This document shows, one piece after another, positions 25,074-35,903 of a stretch of 64,000 nt of DNA; the stretch's first letter is position 1; each line of letters starts with the position of its first letter. Both the position numbers and the translations under genes were made by a program. This stretch comes from Xestospongia muta (lineage: Eukaryota > Porifera > Demospongiae > Haplosclerida > Petrosiidae). The stretch spans positions 3,653,497 to 3,717,496 of the forward strand of contig OY848921.1 in the NCBI GenBank assembly GCA_963693285.1, written 5' to 3'. Below the pieces are notes generated by a model, which saw nothing but the letters and a program-made list of their open reading frames with translations, did not search any database and was not told the origin of the DNA.

Positions 25074-26041
25074 CATAGGCGGCTGCAGAACTGCAACTCC
25101 ACCGGGGCAGAAAAAGGGGTGTGGTCGACATTGGGGTGTGGTTATGTTTATTTATTAATATTATTAATGTAAAAGGAGCTACTGTTTTTATGAGTCTGTG
25201 AAAACTTTAAAACTAGTTCGTCAAGAATGTCCCAAAGTTTGCTAGACACATCTCTTTCGATGTGTAGTAGAGCCAAGTTACAGAGATGTTCCCTGCGTGT
25301 TTCCAATCACGGAAATCACTGTACGTTAGACATCTATCAGCATTAACTCCAAAAAAACGGCAAGAAAAACAGAATACGCAATCTCTCTCTACTGAATACT
25401 CGATCCATGGAAATATCTGATACCAGCTTGATTGGAAGGACCTTTTAACTGTCCCATACATCTTAGAAGGAAAGGTAATACCTTCAGGCTGAACTGGTCT
25501 GTCACTTTTATCCTTTGCTATATCCCTGGAAAGACTAGTAGAAGGAAGTGCATCAAGTACTGTAGCAACTTCATTTGATGATCCACTCTCAATATGTTCA
25601 ACTACAAGGGTAGATAAACTAAAATGAAGTCATAAAATCACAGCAATTTTAGACATGGAAGATGTACTGTATGATTTTTCATACTGTGTGACAGTGACCT
25701 TGTGATCCTGTGCATCAGTGCATGCTGTGCTTGAATCTTGATCATGCAACATGCAACATGCTCCAGGCTTGTTTGTACAAGTTATTCTTACTATCAGTAT
25801 CTTCCTCTTGGGAATCTGTTATCCTCAACCTCTTATAGTAGTCAGTGTGGTGTTGTTAATAAAAGAGAGTAAGGAAGCCTGACGTTTAGCCATAATAACT
25901 TTGAGGGTACTAATATTGTAATAACAAACACTTATTATGTAAATTATGATGTAATAACATGTGTTCAGGCATCATTTAGAATTGCTTGGTCAAGTCAACC
26001 CGGTCATTGCCCGTGTATGCCCGGGCCTGCAGCCGCCTATG
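25074..26041. mobile_element. Non-autonomous hAT-type element with 8-base target duplication
   Basis: Terminal repeats CATAGGCGGCTGCAG and CTGCAGCCGCCTATG bound a 968-base insert. It is flanked on both sides by ATCCTTCC (25066-25073 and 26042-26049). Unit 2 has the empty site at the matching place (ATCCTTCT followed by TTTAGGCATAC near 37475), which proves the insertion limits. The 8-base duplication and the encoded fragment both fit hAT. Confidence 0.92.
25213..25500 (-). pseudogene. TTF-type zinc-finger fragment of a hAT transposase
   Basis: The minus-strand frame reads FPSKMYGTVKRSFQSSWYQ, FPWIEYSVERDCVFCFSCRF, then SDFRDWKHA. This is the TTF/ZMYM-type N-terminal zinc finger of hAT transposases (W-x-x-Y-S pattern with CFSCR). 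The RNase-H-like catalytic part is absent, so the element must have relied on another copy for movement. Confidence 0.75.
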
Positions 26042-26049
26042 ATCCTTCC

Positions 26050-26240
26050 TCTAGGCATACTTAGATATAGCGCGATTTCACATGGCTTAAAATGCAAACC
26101 AACCACAAATATGTGTTAATGAGTGTGTTATGAATTCATGAATATAGTATGAAGATCATTATAATAAAATTATTTGGCTTCTGATTTCCACAGTAAAACC
26201 AGCGTGTCCGGTCATTGAGCCACGCCTCTAATAGAATTTA
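26050..26240. other. Flank between hAT and PRDM9-like locus
   Basis: Non-coding and shared with unit 2 (37480-37672). Confidence 0.5.
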
Positions 26241-26317
26241 GATAAAATTTTCATACGCTCAACATTCTTTTCAACATTCTCTACGTACTTGAATAATTCT
26301 TGCACTATATCTGTCAT
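26241..26317 (-). pseudogene. Stranded first exon of a PRDM9-like gene
   Basis: From ATG 26317 the frame MTDIVQELFKYVENVEKNVE parallels exon 1 of the complete gene (MADVVQELCDYEKRRLENVE). The 3' neighbours of that exon are missing. It lies downstream of the complete gene in the same orientation, as expected in a head-to-tail array. Confidence 0.7.
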
Positions 26318-26479
26318 TTTGAAAACTTCAGACTAGATTGTAGACTAGACCACAATTTCTGTTAAAAATACTAAACCCTCCCACTAAAAGTTCATTTGTT
26401 TTTATTAAAATAAAAATTTTTAATAACAATATATTCTTAATTAAAATATAGACAGTTTAATTATCATCTATTAAATTGG

Positions 26480-29011
26480 TTAATCTCCAGTGTGTACTCC
26501 AAGATGAGTTTGGAGATTACTATTATCACTAAATCCTTTTTCATAATCCTTACATTGGTAAGGTTTATTACCAGTGTGTATATGAAGGTGTCTTTGAAGT
26601 TTACTGCTTTGATTAAATCTTTTTCCACAGTATTGACATTGGTAAGGTTTATCACCAGTGTGTGTACGAACATGAGTTTGGAGAGAATTATTTTGAGTAA
26701 ATCCTTTTCCACAGTATTGACATTGGTAAGGTTTATCACCAGTGTGTATACGAAGATGAGTTTGGAGATTACTATTATTACTAAATCCTTTTTCACAGTA
26801 CTGACATTGGTAAGGCTTATCACCAGTATGTATACGAAGGTGAACTTGGAGATGATGAATATGATGAAATCTTTTTCCACAGTACTGACATTGGTGAGGT
26901 TTATCACCAGTGTGTATACGAACATGAGTTTGGAGATTACAATTATTACTAAATCTTTTTTCGCAGTACTGACATTGGTAAGGTTTATTACCAGTGTGTG
27001 TACGAAGATGAGTTTGGAGATTACTATTATTACTAAATCCTTTTCCACAGTACTGACATTGGTAAGGCCTATTACCAGTGTGTATACGAATGTGAATTTG
27101 GAGATGATGATTAAGACGAAATGTTTTTTCACAGTACTGACATTGGTGAGGTTTGTCACCAGTGTGTATGCGAAGATGAGTTTGGAGATTACAATTCTGA
27201 CAAAATCTTTTTCCACAGAACTGACATTGGTAAGGTTTATCATCAGTGTGTATACGAAGATGTCTCCTCAGTGATGACTGACAAGAAAATTTATTTCCAC
27301 AATAATCACAAATGTTATCTTGATTTTTAAAGAGCAGTTTATCGTTGGAAATAAGCCTGTTTGCAAGTTTTTTTCCTTTTACATCAATTAGCTCATGTTT
27401 ACGAATGTGGTCTTGTAACTGATATAATTCACAAAAGCTTTCTTGACATTTTTGACAAGTAAAACATTGAGGATTAGCAGCAAGACAATTAGGATTATGT
27501 CGAAGATGCAAATCAAAATTAGATTTCAAAACAAAACCACTTCCACAATTTTTGCAATTATAAAGTTGATAATTGTCTAAAAAAAGATAATAAATTTTAT
27601 TTCTGCCAAAACAATTATCCTACCTTCTTTAAAACTAGTTGTAATCCCAAGTTTCCTTGCATATTGTTCACCATACCATACATAGAGTTCATTACCAGGA
27701 TAAATATGTTTGACTGAGCGATAATAGATGTTACCATGATACTGAAAAGCAACTAAATTCTGTTCATCTTCATTGTGAGCACAGTTAACAAATCGTAACC
27801 AATTACTTTGCTTATCTGATTGACCATCAATATAATATGACCCCTCTCCACAGCGCTTTATCTGAATTAATTAAAACAATTAATAGTTTTTATTATTTTA
27901 TTACAGTACCTCCCACATGTAGCTAGTATCATCTCCCTTAGTGAGCTCTTCTTTTAACACTCTCCTTCCTTCAAAAGGACCAAATCTAACTCCACGAGGT
28001 ATATACTTTGTAGCAAAAACACCCAGACCAGCATTGGGTATCTTAGATGGTTTAACAGTTAATTCAGCTGGAACAAATACAGTAGTGTATTGTAGAGATG
28101 CTTCATCATGACCACTAGAAGGATCTAGAGTCAGTAAAGGTCCATGAACAGGACAATCACCATGATGAATTTCGGCACAGTCCAAACAAACTAGTAATAA
28201 AAGTAGTAGAAGTAAATATATTCATACGGAACTTACAGAGATATTCATCTTCATCAGATAATTCATCTTCTTTGTATTCTTTTTGGTGACTTATTCTCTT
28301 AGGATATCGTTCACTAACTGGGCACTGAGGTATATCACCACTGTATTAAGAAAACAACATCAGCAATACCAATATAATCCTACTTACATATCTTCAATAT
28401 CAAAACCTTCAAAATCTCCATATTCTTCAATATTATCATCTCCAAATAACTCGAAAAACTTATTAGACAACTTGTAATCAAGGCTCTCAAATGAAGGGTC
28501 CTCCCCATCTACAGACTGGTAATATTTCTTTTCTTCTGGTTTTTGCTGCTTCAAGACTTTTGTAATAACTTGATGATCCTAATATTAAGAGGGATAGCCC
28601 AACATTACAATTGCATCAAATACTTACCACATATTCTGCTGTATCACACAGAGGGTCTCTCACTGCAGTCTTAACTAAACATAAAAGAGTGATGTCTATA
28701 TTTAATTTACAGGTTTATTACCTCTTGTAATATCGTTTCGTTTTCTCTTCATTACATAAGTCTCTAGACTAGGTGTCCATTCATCTCCACTCTCACTGCT
28801 ACTATTACTACAATTACTATATCGTCTTCTTCTTCTTTTTCTAACTCTACTCTTTTTTTGAGACTTAACATCTAAACCTACACAATATTTATGACTGTTT
28901 AATTACCTTGTAATAGTATTTACCTAAAGTTTTCATGAGTTCAATATTCTTTTCAACATTCTCTAGTCTTCTCTTCTCATAGTCACATAATTCTTGCACA
29001 ACATCTGCCAT
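26480..29011 (-). CDS. PRDM9-like: PRDM9-like PR/SET histone methyltransferase with C2H2 array, copy 1
   Basis: Eight exons join in phase to 733 residues: 28924-29011, 28722-28877, 28628-28674, 28388-28578, 28237-28340, 27910-28190, 27624-27861 and 26480-27576. Order: basic N-terminus (RKRRRR), acidic linker, SSXRD-like RYPKR...EYKEDELSDEDEYLF, zinc knuckle CLDCAEIHHGDC then HGP (about 197-212), PR/SET about 215-365 (NAGLGVFATKYIPRGVRFGP, NWLRFVNCA, EQNLVAFQYHGNIYYRS, NELYVWYGEQY), post-SET finger CKNCGSGF...HNPNC, another C2H2, then about ten 84-base fingers in the last exon. In vertebrates PRDM9 binds DNA through its array and methylates H3K4 to place meiotic breaks; that role here is inferred. 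No KRAB domain seen. The active-site region reads GPFEG where copy 2 and vertebrate PRDM9 have GPYEG. The last finger has lost a zinc cysteine. Confidence 0.9.
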
Positions 29012-29116
29012 TTTGAAAACTTCAGACTTGCTTGTAAACTAGACTACCGTTTCCGTTAAAATACTAGTTCCTCCCACTAAACGTTTATTGATTTTTATCA
29101 AAAAACATTAATTAAA

Positions 29117-29700
29117 TTTAATTAAATTTAGCACTAACTTTGGTAAGGTTTATTACCAGTGTGTATACGAAGATGAGTTTAGAGATTACCGCTTTCGTTA
29201 AACCCTTTCCCACAGTATTGACATTTGTAAGATTTAACATCAATGTGTATACGAACATGAGTTTAGAGGCAATTGCTCTGATTAAATTCTTTCCCACAGT
29301 ACTGACATTGGTAAGGTTTATTACCAGTGTGTGTACAAACATAAGTTAGGGAATTATCCTACCTTCTTCAAAATTACTTGTAATCCCAAGTTCTCTTGCA
29401 TATTGTTCACCATACCATACATAGAGTTCATTAATAGGATAGATATGTTTGAATGAATGACAATAGATGTTAGTATGATACTGAAGAACAACTAAATTTT
29501 GTTTATCTTCATCGGGAGTACAGTTAAAAAATTGCAACCAATTATTATGTCGATCTGATTTACCATCAATATAATATGACCCATCTCCAAAAGACTAAGT
29601 TAAAACCTAACTCCATGAGTATAAATGTGTAGCAAAAATACCCAGACCAGTGTTGGGTCTCTTAGATGGTTTAACAGTTAATTCAGCTGGAACAATATAG
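29117..29700 (-). pseudogene. Decayed PRDM9-like copy (SET end plus two to three fingers)
   Basis: Minus strand: a damaged exon-6 piece (VPAELTVKPSKRPNTGLGIF, near 29600-29690), an exon-7 piece (29350-29550; NELYVWYGEQYARELGI) and fingers near 29117-29330. In the fingers two Gln codons have become TAA (FNQSNCL-stop-THVRIH and FNESGNL-stop-THLRIH). The same decayed copy is present in unit 2 at 40547-41130, so decay began before the duplication. Confidence 0.85.
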
Positions 29701-30257
29701 TTTACAATATAGCAATTTATAAATAAAGCAATAATTTTTATAATAATTATATTTAGCAAGATTTGTTACATGGATAGGGTCAGTTAACTTCTTTTGATTT
29801 TCCAAAAGTCTTGAAGTACCAGTTACTAAAAGTGTTACTAGCACTTTGGCCTGCTACTTTTATTTTAATTCCAAGATTTGTCACTCAGAGATTGACAGTG
29901 AGTCAAACAAGAGTCTAGGAAAGCACCATTACTCTCAGATGTAATGATAGGATAAGCAGCTTGTTGAAAATCCTATATAATTTGTCAACATGACTCATGA
30001 TTAATTGTTATTAAACTTACATGAAAAAATTGTTCAACTTTTTCTATCTCCTCAGGAGTACAATATCATGGTATGCTTTTAGTTGGAAAGTATTATGAAG
30101 TTGCCATGTGTCATGTTGAGAATTTAGTGTACAGTTTGTTTTATGCCTTATCTACTATAGTAACATGCAAGAACAGAATAAATAATGGCTTATAATTGAA
30201 CTCAGATGTTACAAAGACAGAAAAATTGGTACTAGTTAGAAAAGGACTGGTACTAAC
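29701..30257. other. Non-coding stretch, unit 1
   Basis: Shared with 41131-41690. A sub-block near 30050-30190 (GAAGTTGCCATGTGTCAT, CTTATCTACTATAGTAACAT) also recurs near 48280-48910 beside the hydrolase pseudogene. Confidence 0.5.
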
Positions 30258-30450
30258 CATACTGACAGAGTGTATTTGACCAGTAATGTTTGCAACATCA
30301 ATAATATATCTATCAAACAACAAAAACCATGAAAACAACTAAATAATTGATGCATTTATGTTAAAATAGTGCACTTATTTATAATTATACAGAAGACTCA
30401 CCCAACATCAGCCATAGTTTTATATTTTGAAGATTTTAAAATGGCTTGTC
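30258..30450 (-). pseudogene. Hydrolase (Notum/PAE family) exon fragments
   Basis: 30258-30311 mirrors exon 5 of the gene at 633-2421: AG border, then YIIDVANITGQIH against YFIDAPNVNGQMY, then a GTTAGTA donor. The end of exon 4 (ATGGCTGATGTTGG, GTGAGTC donor) lies near 30398-30420. The upstream part is missing. Repeated in unit 2 at 41690-41880. Confidence 0.75.
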
Positions 30451-30572
30451 ATGACAATTATTGTCCTACCTAAATTTCAGCTACAGTTAACTGAACTGTT
30501 TTACTTGTAGCATTTTTTTAGGATTGGTAAGACTTCCAAACTCTAGCTAGAAACAATTTACATCTACTTTAA

Positions 30573-31423
30573 TTGTCTAAGAAGCATCGCTATCACTGGG
30601 TACCAAAAACAGAAGCAGAATGGAAGTCTGTTGCTGATAATTTCAACATACAGTGGCAGTTTCCCCACTGCATAGGGGCAATGGATGGCAAGCATATCTT
30701 AATCCAACCCCGGCCAAACAGTGGATCTTACTACTTCAACTACAAACACAGCTTTAGCATTGTGTTACTGGCAGTAGTGGATGCTGACTACAAGTTTTGT
30801 ACATTGACATTGGGTGCAACGCACGCATATCTGATTGTGTTGTTTTCAAGAATAGTACACTGTTAACTGCACTAGAAAGTAACACTCTTAGCATCCCTTC
30901 TTCAGAACCAATACTATACCAGCAAAAAACCATTCCATACATGCTAGTGGCTGATGATGCTTTCCAACTAAAAAGATATATTCAGAAGCCATATGGTCAA
31001 GCTAGACTAACAACAAAAAAATGGATTTTCAACTATTGATTGAGCAGAGTGTGTCGAATTGTAGAAAATGCTTTTGGAATTTTGAGTAATCGGTTTCGAG
31101 AGTTTATGACACCTATGAGGTTAGATCCCGAAAAAGTGGAAACAATTGTTTTAGCTTGTTGCTCTCTTCACAATTTCCTTCGATCAAGGAATGAGGCACG
31201 TAATATATACATGCCAACTGGAAGTATCGATACAAAAGACCTTGAAACACACATAGTATCACGAGGCAATTGGCGCCAGGACAAAGAGTCAAAGGGATGG
31301 ATCCCAATTGACAAGCAGGGTAGTAATCACCACTCTACTGATGCTAAAGAAATACGAGACTACTTATGTGACTATTTCAATTCTGATGACGGAGCTGTAC
31401 CATGGCAAGACAATATGATTTAA
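30573..31423 (+). pseudogene. PIF/Harbinger transposase (DDE_Tnp_4), copy 1
   Basis: Harbinger nuclease motifs: FPHCIGAMDGKHILIQPRP (first Asp), SGSYYFNYKHSFSIVLLAVV, then after a frame change near 30800 ISDCVVF, LVADDAF (second Asp) and VENAFGILSNRFREF (Glu), and LACCSLHNFLRSRN. The frame change looks like loss of one T and is shared with copy 2. A TGA at 31037 is private to this copy. The enzyme moves the element together with a MADF/Myb-like partner, which lies just downstream on the other strand. Confidence 0.88.
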
Positions 31424-31459
31424 AGTATGTATATGTATAAAACATTACCTGTAAGTTCG

Positions 31460-31935
31460 ATTGACTTCTCTTTGCAGTTATGTAGTCATCGAGAAACTTA
31501 AGTCTCCCGAAATACACCCATTTGGATGCATACACATCATCTGCACCATCTACAGATTTTGTTTTTTTTTTGTTTTTTGTTTTTCATGGGTGTACTGTGT
31601 ACATAGTCCTCTCAACTTCTTGTCAATCTCCTTCACTATTGTTGTGTATGCATAAATAAATTATGTTGTTATGGAGAGTTTGATTACCATATAGGTATAT
31701 TTACATGTGTATACATGCATGGAATTGTTGGTAATCCAAATGAACAGTTTTAATAAAAATCTAGCTATACTAACTATACTTTTCTTACCTTCTAATCCTA
31801 TCACTTCAGATATTCCAGAGAGTGCCTTGGCTCTTAGGTCTCTGTTAAAATAGTCCTTGTGTTTTGTGTTGTAGAGACAAGGCCTTTCTTCATATAAATC
31901 GATCAATCCAGAGGTTTTCTCAAAGGTCCATGTGC
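31460..31935 (-). pseudogene. MADF/Myb-like partner protein of the Harbinger element, copy 1
   Basis: First exon (about 31795-31930): WTFEKTSGLIDLYEERPCLY, NTKHKDYFNRDL and ISEVIGLEG before a GTAAG donor, a MADF/Myb-like DNA-binding pattern. The second exon (about 31480-31650) should read IDKKLRGL...QYT, SKWVYFGRLKFLDDYI, but here the A/T-rich run near 31560 carries extra bases and shifts the frame. Unit 2 keeps it open. In Harbinger elements this partner recruits the transposase to the ends (family knowledge). Confidence 0.75.
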
Positions 31936-31984
31936 AACCAGCTATGATTCTAAATAAATAGCACCTGATTTTAATGAAATTCCT

Positions 31985-32160
31985 TCACGCCTCTCTTGGA
32001 GGCCTTTGATGTGGCTATTCAACATGTTGCATGGAATAGACAACCTCTCTATTCCACGCAAATCTTTGCAACATGTTGCGTGCAACATTTATTTTAATCA
32101 TACACGGTGCAACATGTTGCATGCAACAAAGTTGCACCGTGTGTATGGTGGCCTTTAGAG
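31985..32160. repeat. GCAACATGTTGC inverted repeats
   Basis: Repeated self-complementary words GCAACATGTTGC and GTTGCATGCAAC, plus the pair CATACACGGTGCAAC / GTTGCACCGTGTGTATG at 32098-32148. The arrangement fits the terminal region of a small inverted-repeat element, perhaps the Harbinger end; its outer limits are not resolved. Confidence 0.6.
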
Positions 32161-32339
32161 GTGTTAATTTTGACTTCGCATACTCCACTAGGCACAGTGA
32201 CACTGTAGTTTGTTACAGGACTCTAGAAACCATGGAGCTAGTTTAATTTCTCTAGATCTGTATTGTTCATTGTTTGTGTAGTCTTGTTGCTATAGTAATT
32301 TAATGAAGGGTAATGTAAACGATTAACAAAAAAATTATG

Positions 32340-33085
32340 TTAGATGATTACAAAGATGAGTTTGGAGATTACTATTACTACTAAATCCTTTTCTACAGTA
32401 TTGACATTGGTAAAGTCTATCACGAGTGTGTATACAAACATGAGTTTGGAGATGACCGCTTTGATTAAATCCTTTTCCATAGTACTGACATTGGTAAGGT
32501 TTATCACCAGTATGTATATGAATATGAACTCAAAAAACTGATTAGACAACTTGTAATCAAGGCTCTCAAATGAAGGCTCCTCCTCCTCTACAGGTTGGTA
32601 ATATTTCTTCTGTTCTGGTTATTCCTGCTTCAAGACTCTCATAACTTGATGATCCTAACATTGAGAGGGATAGCCCGACATTACATTTGCATCGAATACT
32701 TACCACATGTTCTGCTGTATCACACAGAGGGACTCTCACTGCAGCCTCAACTACTGGAACTAAACATACAAAGAATGATCTCCATACTTAATTTACAAGT
32801 TTATTACCTCTCGTGATATCATTTGGTTTTCTCTTCATTACACAAGTCTCTAGACTAGGTGTCCATTCATCTCCACTATCACTGCTACTATTACTACAAT
32901 TAATATATCGTCTTCTCCTTTTTCTTACTCTACTCTTTTTTTGGGACTTATCATCTAAACCTACACAATATTTATGACCATTTACTTACCTTGTAATAGT
33001 ATTTACCTAAAGTTTTCATGAGTTCAATATTCTTTTCAACATTCTCTAGTCTTCTCTTCTCATAGTCGCATAATTCTTTCACGAT
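32340..33085 (-). pseudogene. PRDM9-like pseudogene that lost its SET exons
   Basis: Read on the minus strand: exon-1 piece up to 33080, exon-2 piece (basic, Ser-rich; about 32810-32960), exon 3 (CDTAEHV, near 32700-32750), exon 4 (about 32530-32650), then directly fused at NQFFEF to zinc-finger sequence (32340-32530; QCQYYGKGFNQSGHLQTH, GFSSNSNLQTH). Exons 5-7 with the zinc knuckle and SET domain are gone. Absent from unit 2. Its exon 1 is cut by the Mutator-like element at 33087. Confidence 0.8.
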
Positions 33086-33086
33086 A

Positions 33087-34067
33087 GCCAGTAGCCGGGA
33101 AGGTTATCCAAAAATTTAACCCCTTGTATTCGCTCACGTGTTAGTAAGTACTTAGTACCGCACGTGATCCACCACATTGAAGCACTAAAGACGCTAAGTA
33201 TCTGTCAAGAAGCTAAAGGACATGAAGAAGAGGGTCTTATGCCTCAGATTTGTATTTATTATTATTATATGCAATGAGAGGATATAACAACACTAATCAG
33301 AGGTAAGAAAGAAATATTATACACTTTAAAATCATTTTGTTTCTTTGATTTTCCAAAAATGACATATATAATTAGCTGGTATAGTAGTTAGTTGTGGTTG
33401 TGTGCAATAGAGATGTAACCATACTGTGCATCTGTCACATTGTATCCATTCAATAGCATCAACTGTAGTTGTGTCATCTTTCAAACAGCCACCACAGAAT
33501 TTTACGTCAGCACCCTCAAGGTCTTTTCAATTTTATTTATTTCATTAACAGTGGGTCTTGACAGAATTGGAGTAGAATTTTACCTTTTCTTTTTTGTAGG
33601 GAAAAAATTTTGATGTTCACAGTTTTGATTTGGTGACACCTTTTGCTTGACAGGTAGCTTTTTTCAGTGCTTTGTTTGTTTATAGCAGTTATTACAGAGA
33701 TAACAGACTGAACATGTCTGTTAGCAGTATGAATAGCATCGTTATTTTGACAGCAACTAGTGCTTCAAGTTTTTGAAGTTTCTTTAATAAGGTTGTTTTA
33801 GTTTGTGTCAAAGATGTGTCAGGTTACTTGTCAGATAACAGGCTGGTAAAGTAAGAGTAAATATCAGCTAACAGAGTAGGATCTTCTGAAATAGTGTCTA
33901 TGTCCTTTTGCATATAATTCATATGTACAAAGTAAACATGTTTACATACTGTTGCGTGTAAGATAGAATCTAAGCAAGTACAAGTGTAGTTATGGGGACA
34001 AATTTGACAGTCTGTACATCGAAGCCTACATCCACAGTTTTCTTGAGCTTTCTCGACAACATAATTT
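33087..34067 (-). mobile_element. Left part of a Mutator-like element: terminal repeat, PHD and SWIM regions
   Basis: The left end GCCAGTAGCCGG...TTTAACCCCTTGT (33087 on) matches the inverted right end at 46952 (GCCATTAGCCGG...TTTAACCCTTTTGT). Inside, minus strand, are a PHD finger (about 33355-33515: FCGGCLKDD, WIQCDRCTVWLHLYC, YICHFW) and a SWIM finger (33824-34067: CGCRLRCTDCQICPHN, CTCLDSILHATVCKH). The element is cut at 34067 by the tandem-duplication junction; its remaining half is in unit 2. Confidence 0.8.
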
Positions 34068-34068
34068 A
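34067..34068. other. Tandem segmental duplication junction
   Basis: To the left the sequence follows 43.5-44.33 kb (CTTTCTCGAC...ACATAATTT). To the right it follows 19410 on (AGTTTATTCAACATGTGATG). Only about one base of homology is shared. Unit 1 is therefore 19410-34067 and unit 2 34068-44333. Confidence 0.88.
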
Positions 34069-34802
34069 GTTTATTCAACATGTGATGAAAATCTTTGTTA
34101 CAATAATTGTACATGTCAGTATCATGCTGGAAATTACATCTGTACATGTCTAGCTGGTTTTACTGGAGAATATTGTGAACAAAAGCAAACAAGTAAGTTA
34201 ATTATTTATGGCTTCTTTTCAATATTAAACATTAGTTACATGTAATCCACCCTGTGTTCATGGTTCTTGTATGGATACTAATATGTGTGCTTGTGAAGAA
34301 GGCTATGAAGGAGACAGTTGTAATACTACTGGTGAGGATACACTGTTATTATGAACAAATTAAATTAACTAATTGTTAGTAGTTCATTCACCCTGTGATC
34401 CTAAGCCTTGTAATGGTGGTACATGTCTACCTCATGGTAAGAATTATAGCTGTCATTGTTTACCTGGATACACAGGAGAGTCTTGCAAGAATGAACTGAC
34501 AAGTAAGTCAGAATTAAAAAAAATATATTAATTATAAATTATTATAATTGAAAATATTAATTGTTCTCATACTTTATATTGTATTAGCTCCTACAGTACA
34601 ACAATCAACTGATGATAATAATCTTGGTGTTGTTGTTGGAGTTGTAGTAGGTCTTGGAGTACTGCTATTTGTCATAGTGATAATAGTTTTAGTGGTAGTA
34701 CTGGTGCTAAAAAAGAAGACCACTAAAATGTCTCTTGACTTTGAAGGTCTAGAGAAGCTTGAGATGAGTGATCAATTGTCAGAACAATTAGACAAAAAGT
34801 GA
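34068..34802 (+). pseudogene. 3' fragment of the AMOP/VWD/EGF membrane-protein gene
   Basis: Exons equivalent to 19410, 19576, 20030 and 20237 lie at about 34070-34192, 34236-34331, 34380-34502 and 34588-34802. They give three EGF units, the Gly/Val membrane helix and the cytoplasmic tail (one change: MSDQ for MNDQ). There is no signal peptide, IgGFc-binding, AMOP or VWD part. The first EGF has lost a Gly (YNNCTC for YNNGTC), which adds a cysteine. It could be transcribed only from sequence inside the transposon to its left, so it is most likely a dead fragment. Confidence 0.85.
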
Positions 34803-35525
34803 TTAACAATATATTTGTTATATTTAAAAACTGTACTGTTGTTTTGTACTTAATTATAATTGCTTTTTGCATATTTACAAGTTAAATAAAGAGCTATGAA
34901 ATTTGCTATTTTTTGTGTTGCACCTTCATTAATCTTCAATTTTTGAATAAACAAACCGTTTTTAATATCATTTCTTAATATTTTATGTTACTTCTTGACA
35001 GTTACAGCAACAAATTTATGGTTAGTGTGCTGGCATACCATGTAAACTGTTCTCAACATATAGCATGTTCAATATGTAGCAGTCATATTATATATAAACA
35101 AATAAAAAGATTGAGATGAATTTTTAGAGAAAGCTCACATGTAGAAATACATATGTCTTTCGAAGTTGAATGATGAGTCATGAGATATCTAAATTATTAT
35201 AATGTTATGTAAATTGTTTTCATATTATTGCAGGTCACATGTACTCATCCAATAAGAGTATTGTGAACATGGGTTAGATAAAAGGGCATTTGATATATTT
35301 ATAACTTTTGTTTTGATGATATATGTTACTTTAATAAATCCATCCATTGATCACATATAAACTCGCAGTCATTTTATTTATCTATTAATCCATTCATCTC
35401 TTGATCTATTGATACACCTATTTATGTATCCATTAATGAATCTATTCATCCATTTTTAGTTGAGGTACTAGAGATTGAAATTGTTAAACAGATATATGAT
35501 TATTGAAAAGAGAGGACAGATCTTA
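34803..35525 (+). other. Duplicated 3' flank (copy of 20452-21173)
   Basis: Near-identical to the first copy with single-base changes; no gene. Confidence 0.7.
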
Positions 35526-35903
35526 CGGAAGCCTCAGACGGACATTCTCATTCCTATTTCCTATATCTTCCACGCATGCACATTCGCGTATTAAAAAATT
35601 CCAATTAAGGACCCAGTTGATGAGTTTAATTTCTTATTCCTATTTCCATTTTTGGCACGTGCGCCTTTTCTAGGCTTTTCTTGTTACTTAATAAAACGCG
35701 GAGGACGAATACCACGAGGTGTCTCTGAGAATCGAGCGTTAGCGAGATGGTTCCTGTTTGATTTGGTTCCTGATTTTGGTTGTGTATTGGAATCGGAACC
35801 TATCAACTACATCTTTAATTGAAATATAAGTGCGTTTAATTGGAATTTAAGGTGCGCGGAAGAAATTGGAAATAGTAATAGGAATGTCCGTCTGAGGCTT
35901 CCG
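35526..35903. mobile_element. MITE-A, copy 3
   Basis: The same insertion as at 21174, carried along by the duplication; it has CATG inserted near 35577. Confidence 0.88.

Noticed and set aside
26464..27274. Long open frames on both strands through the finger array (about 260 residues, repetitive LTNVSTVEK or TSVYTKMSLE peptides)
   Set aside because: They are shadow frames of the 84-base finger repeat. The same appears at 37896-38706 and in every fragment; splice structure and domains support only the C2H2 frame.
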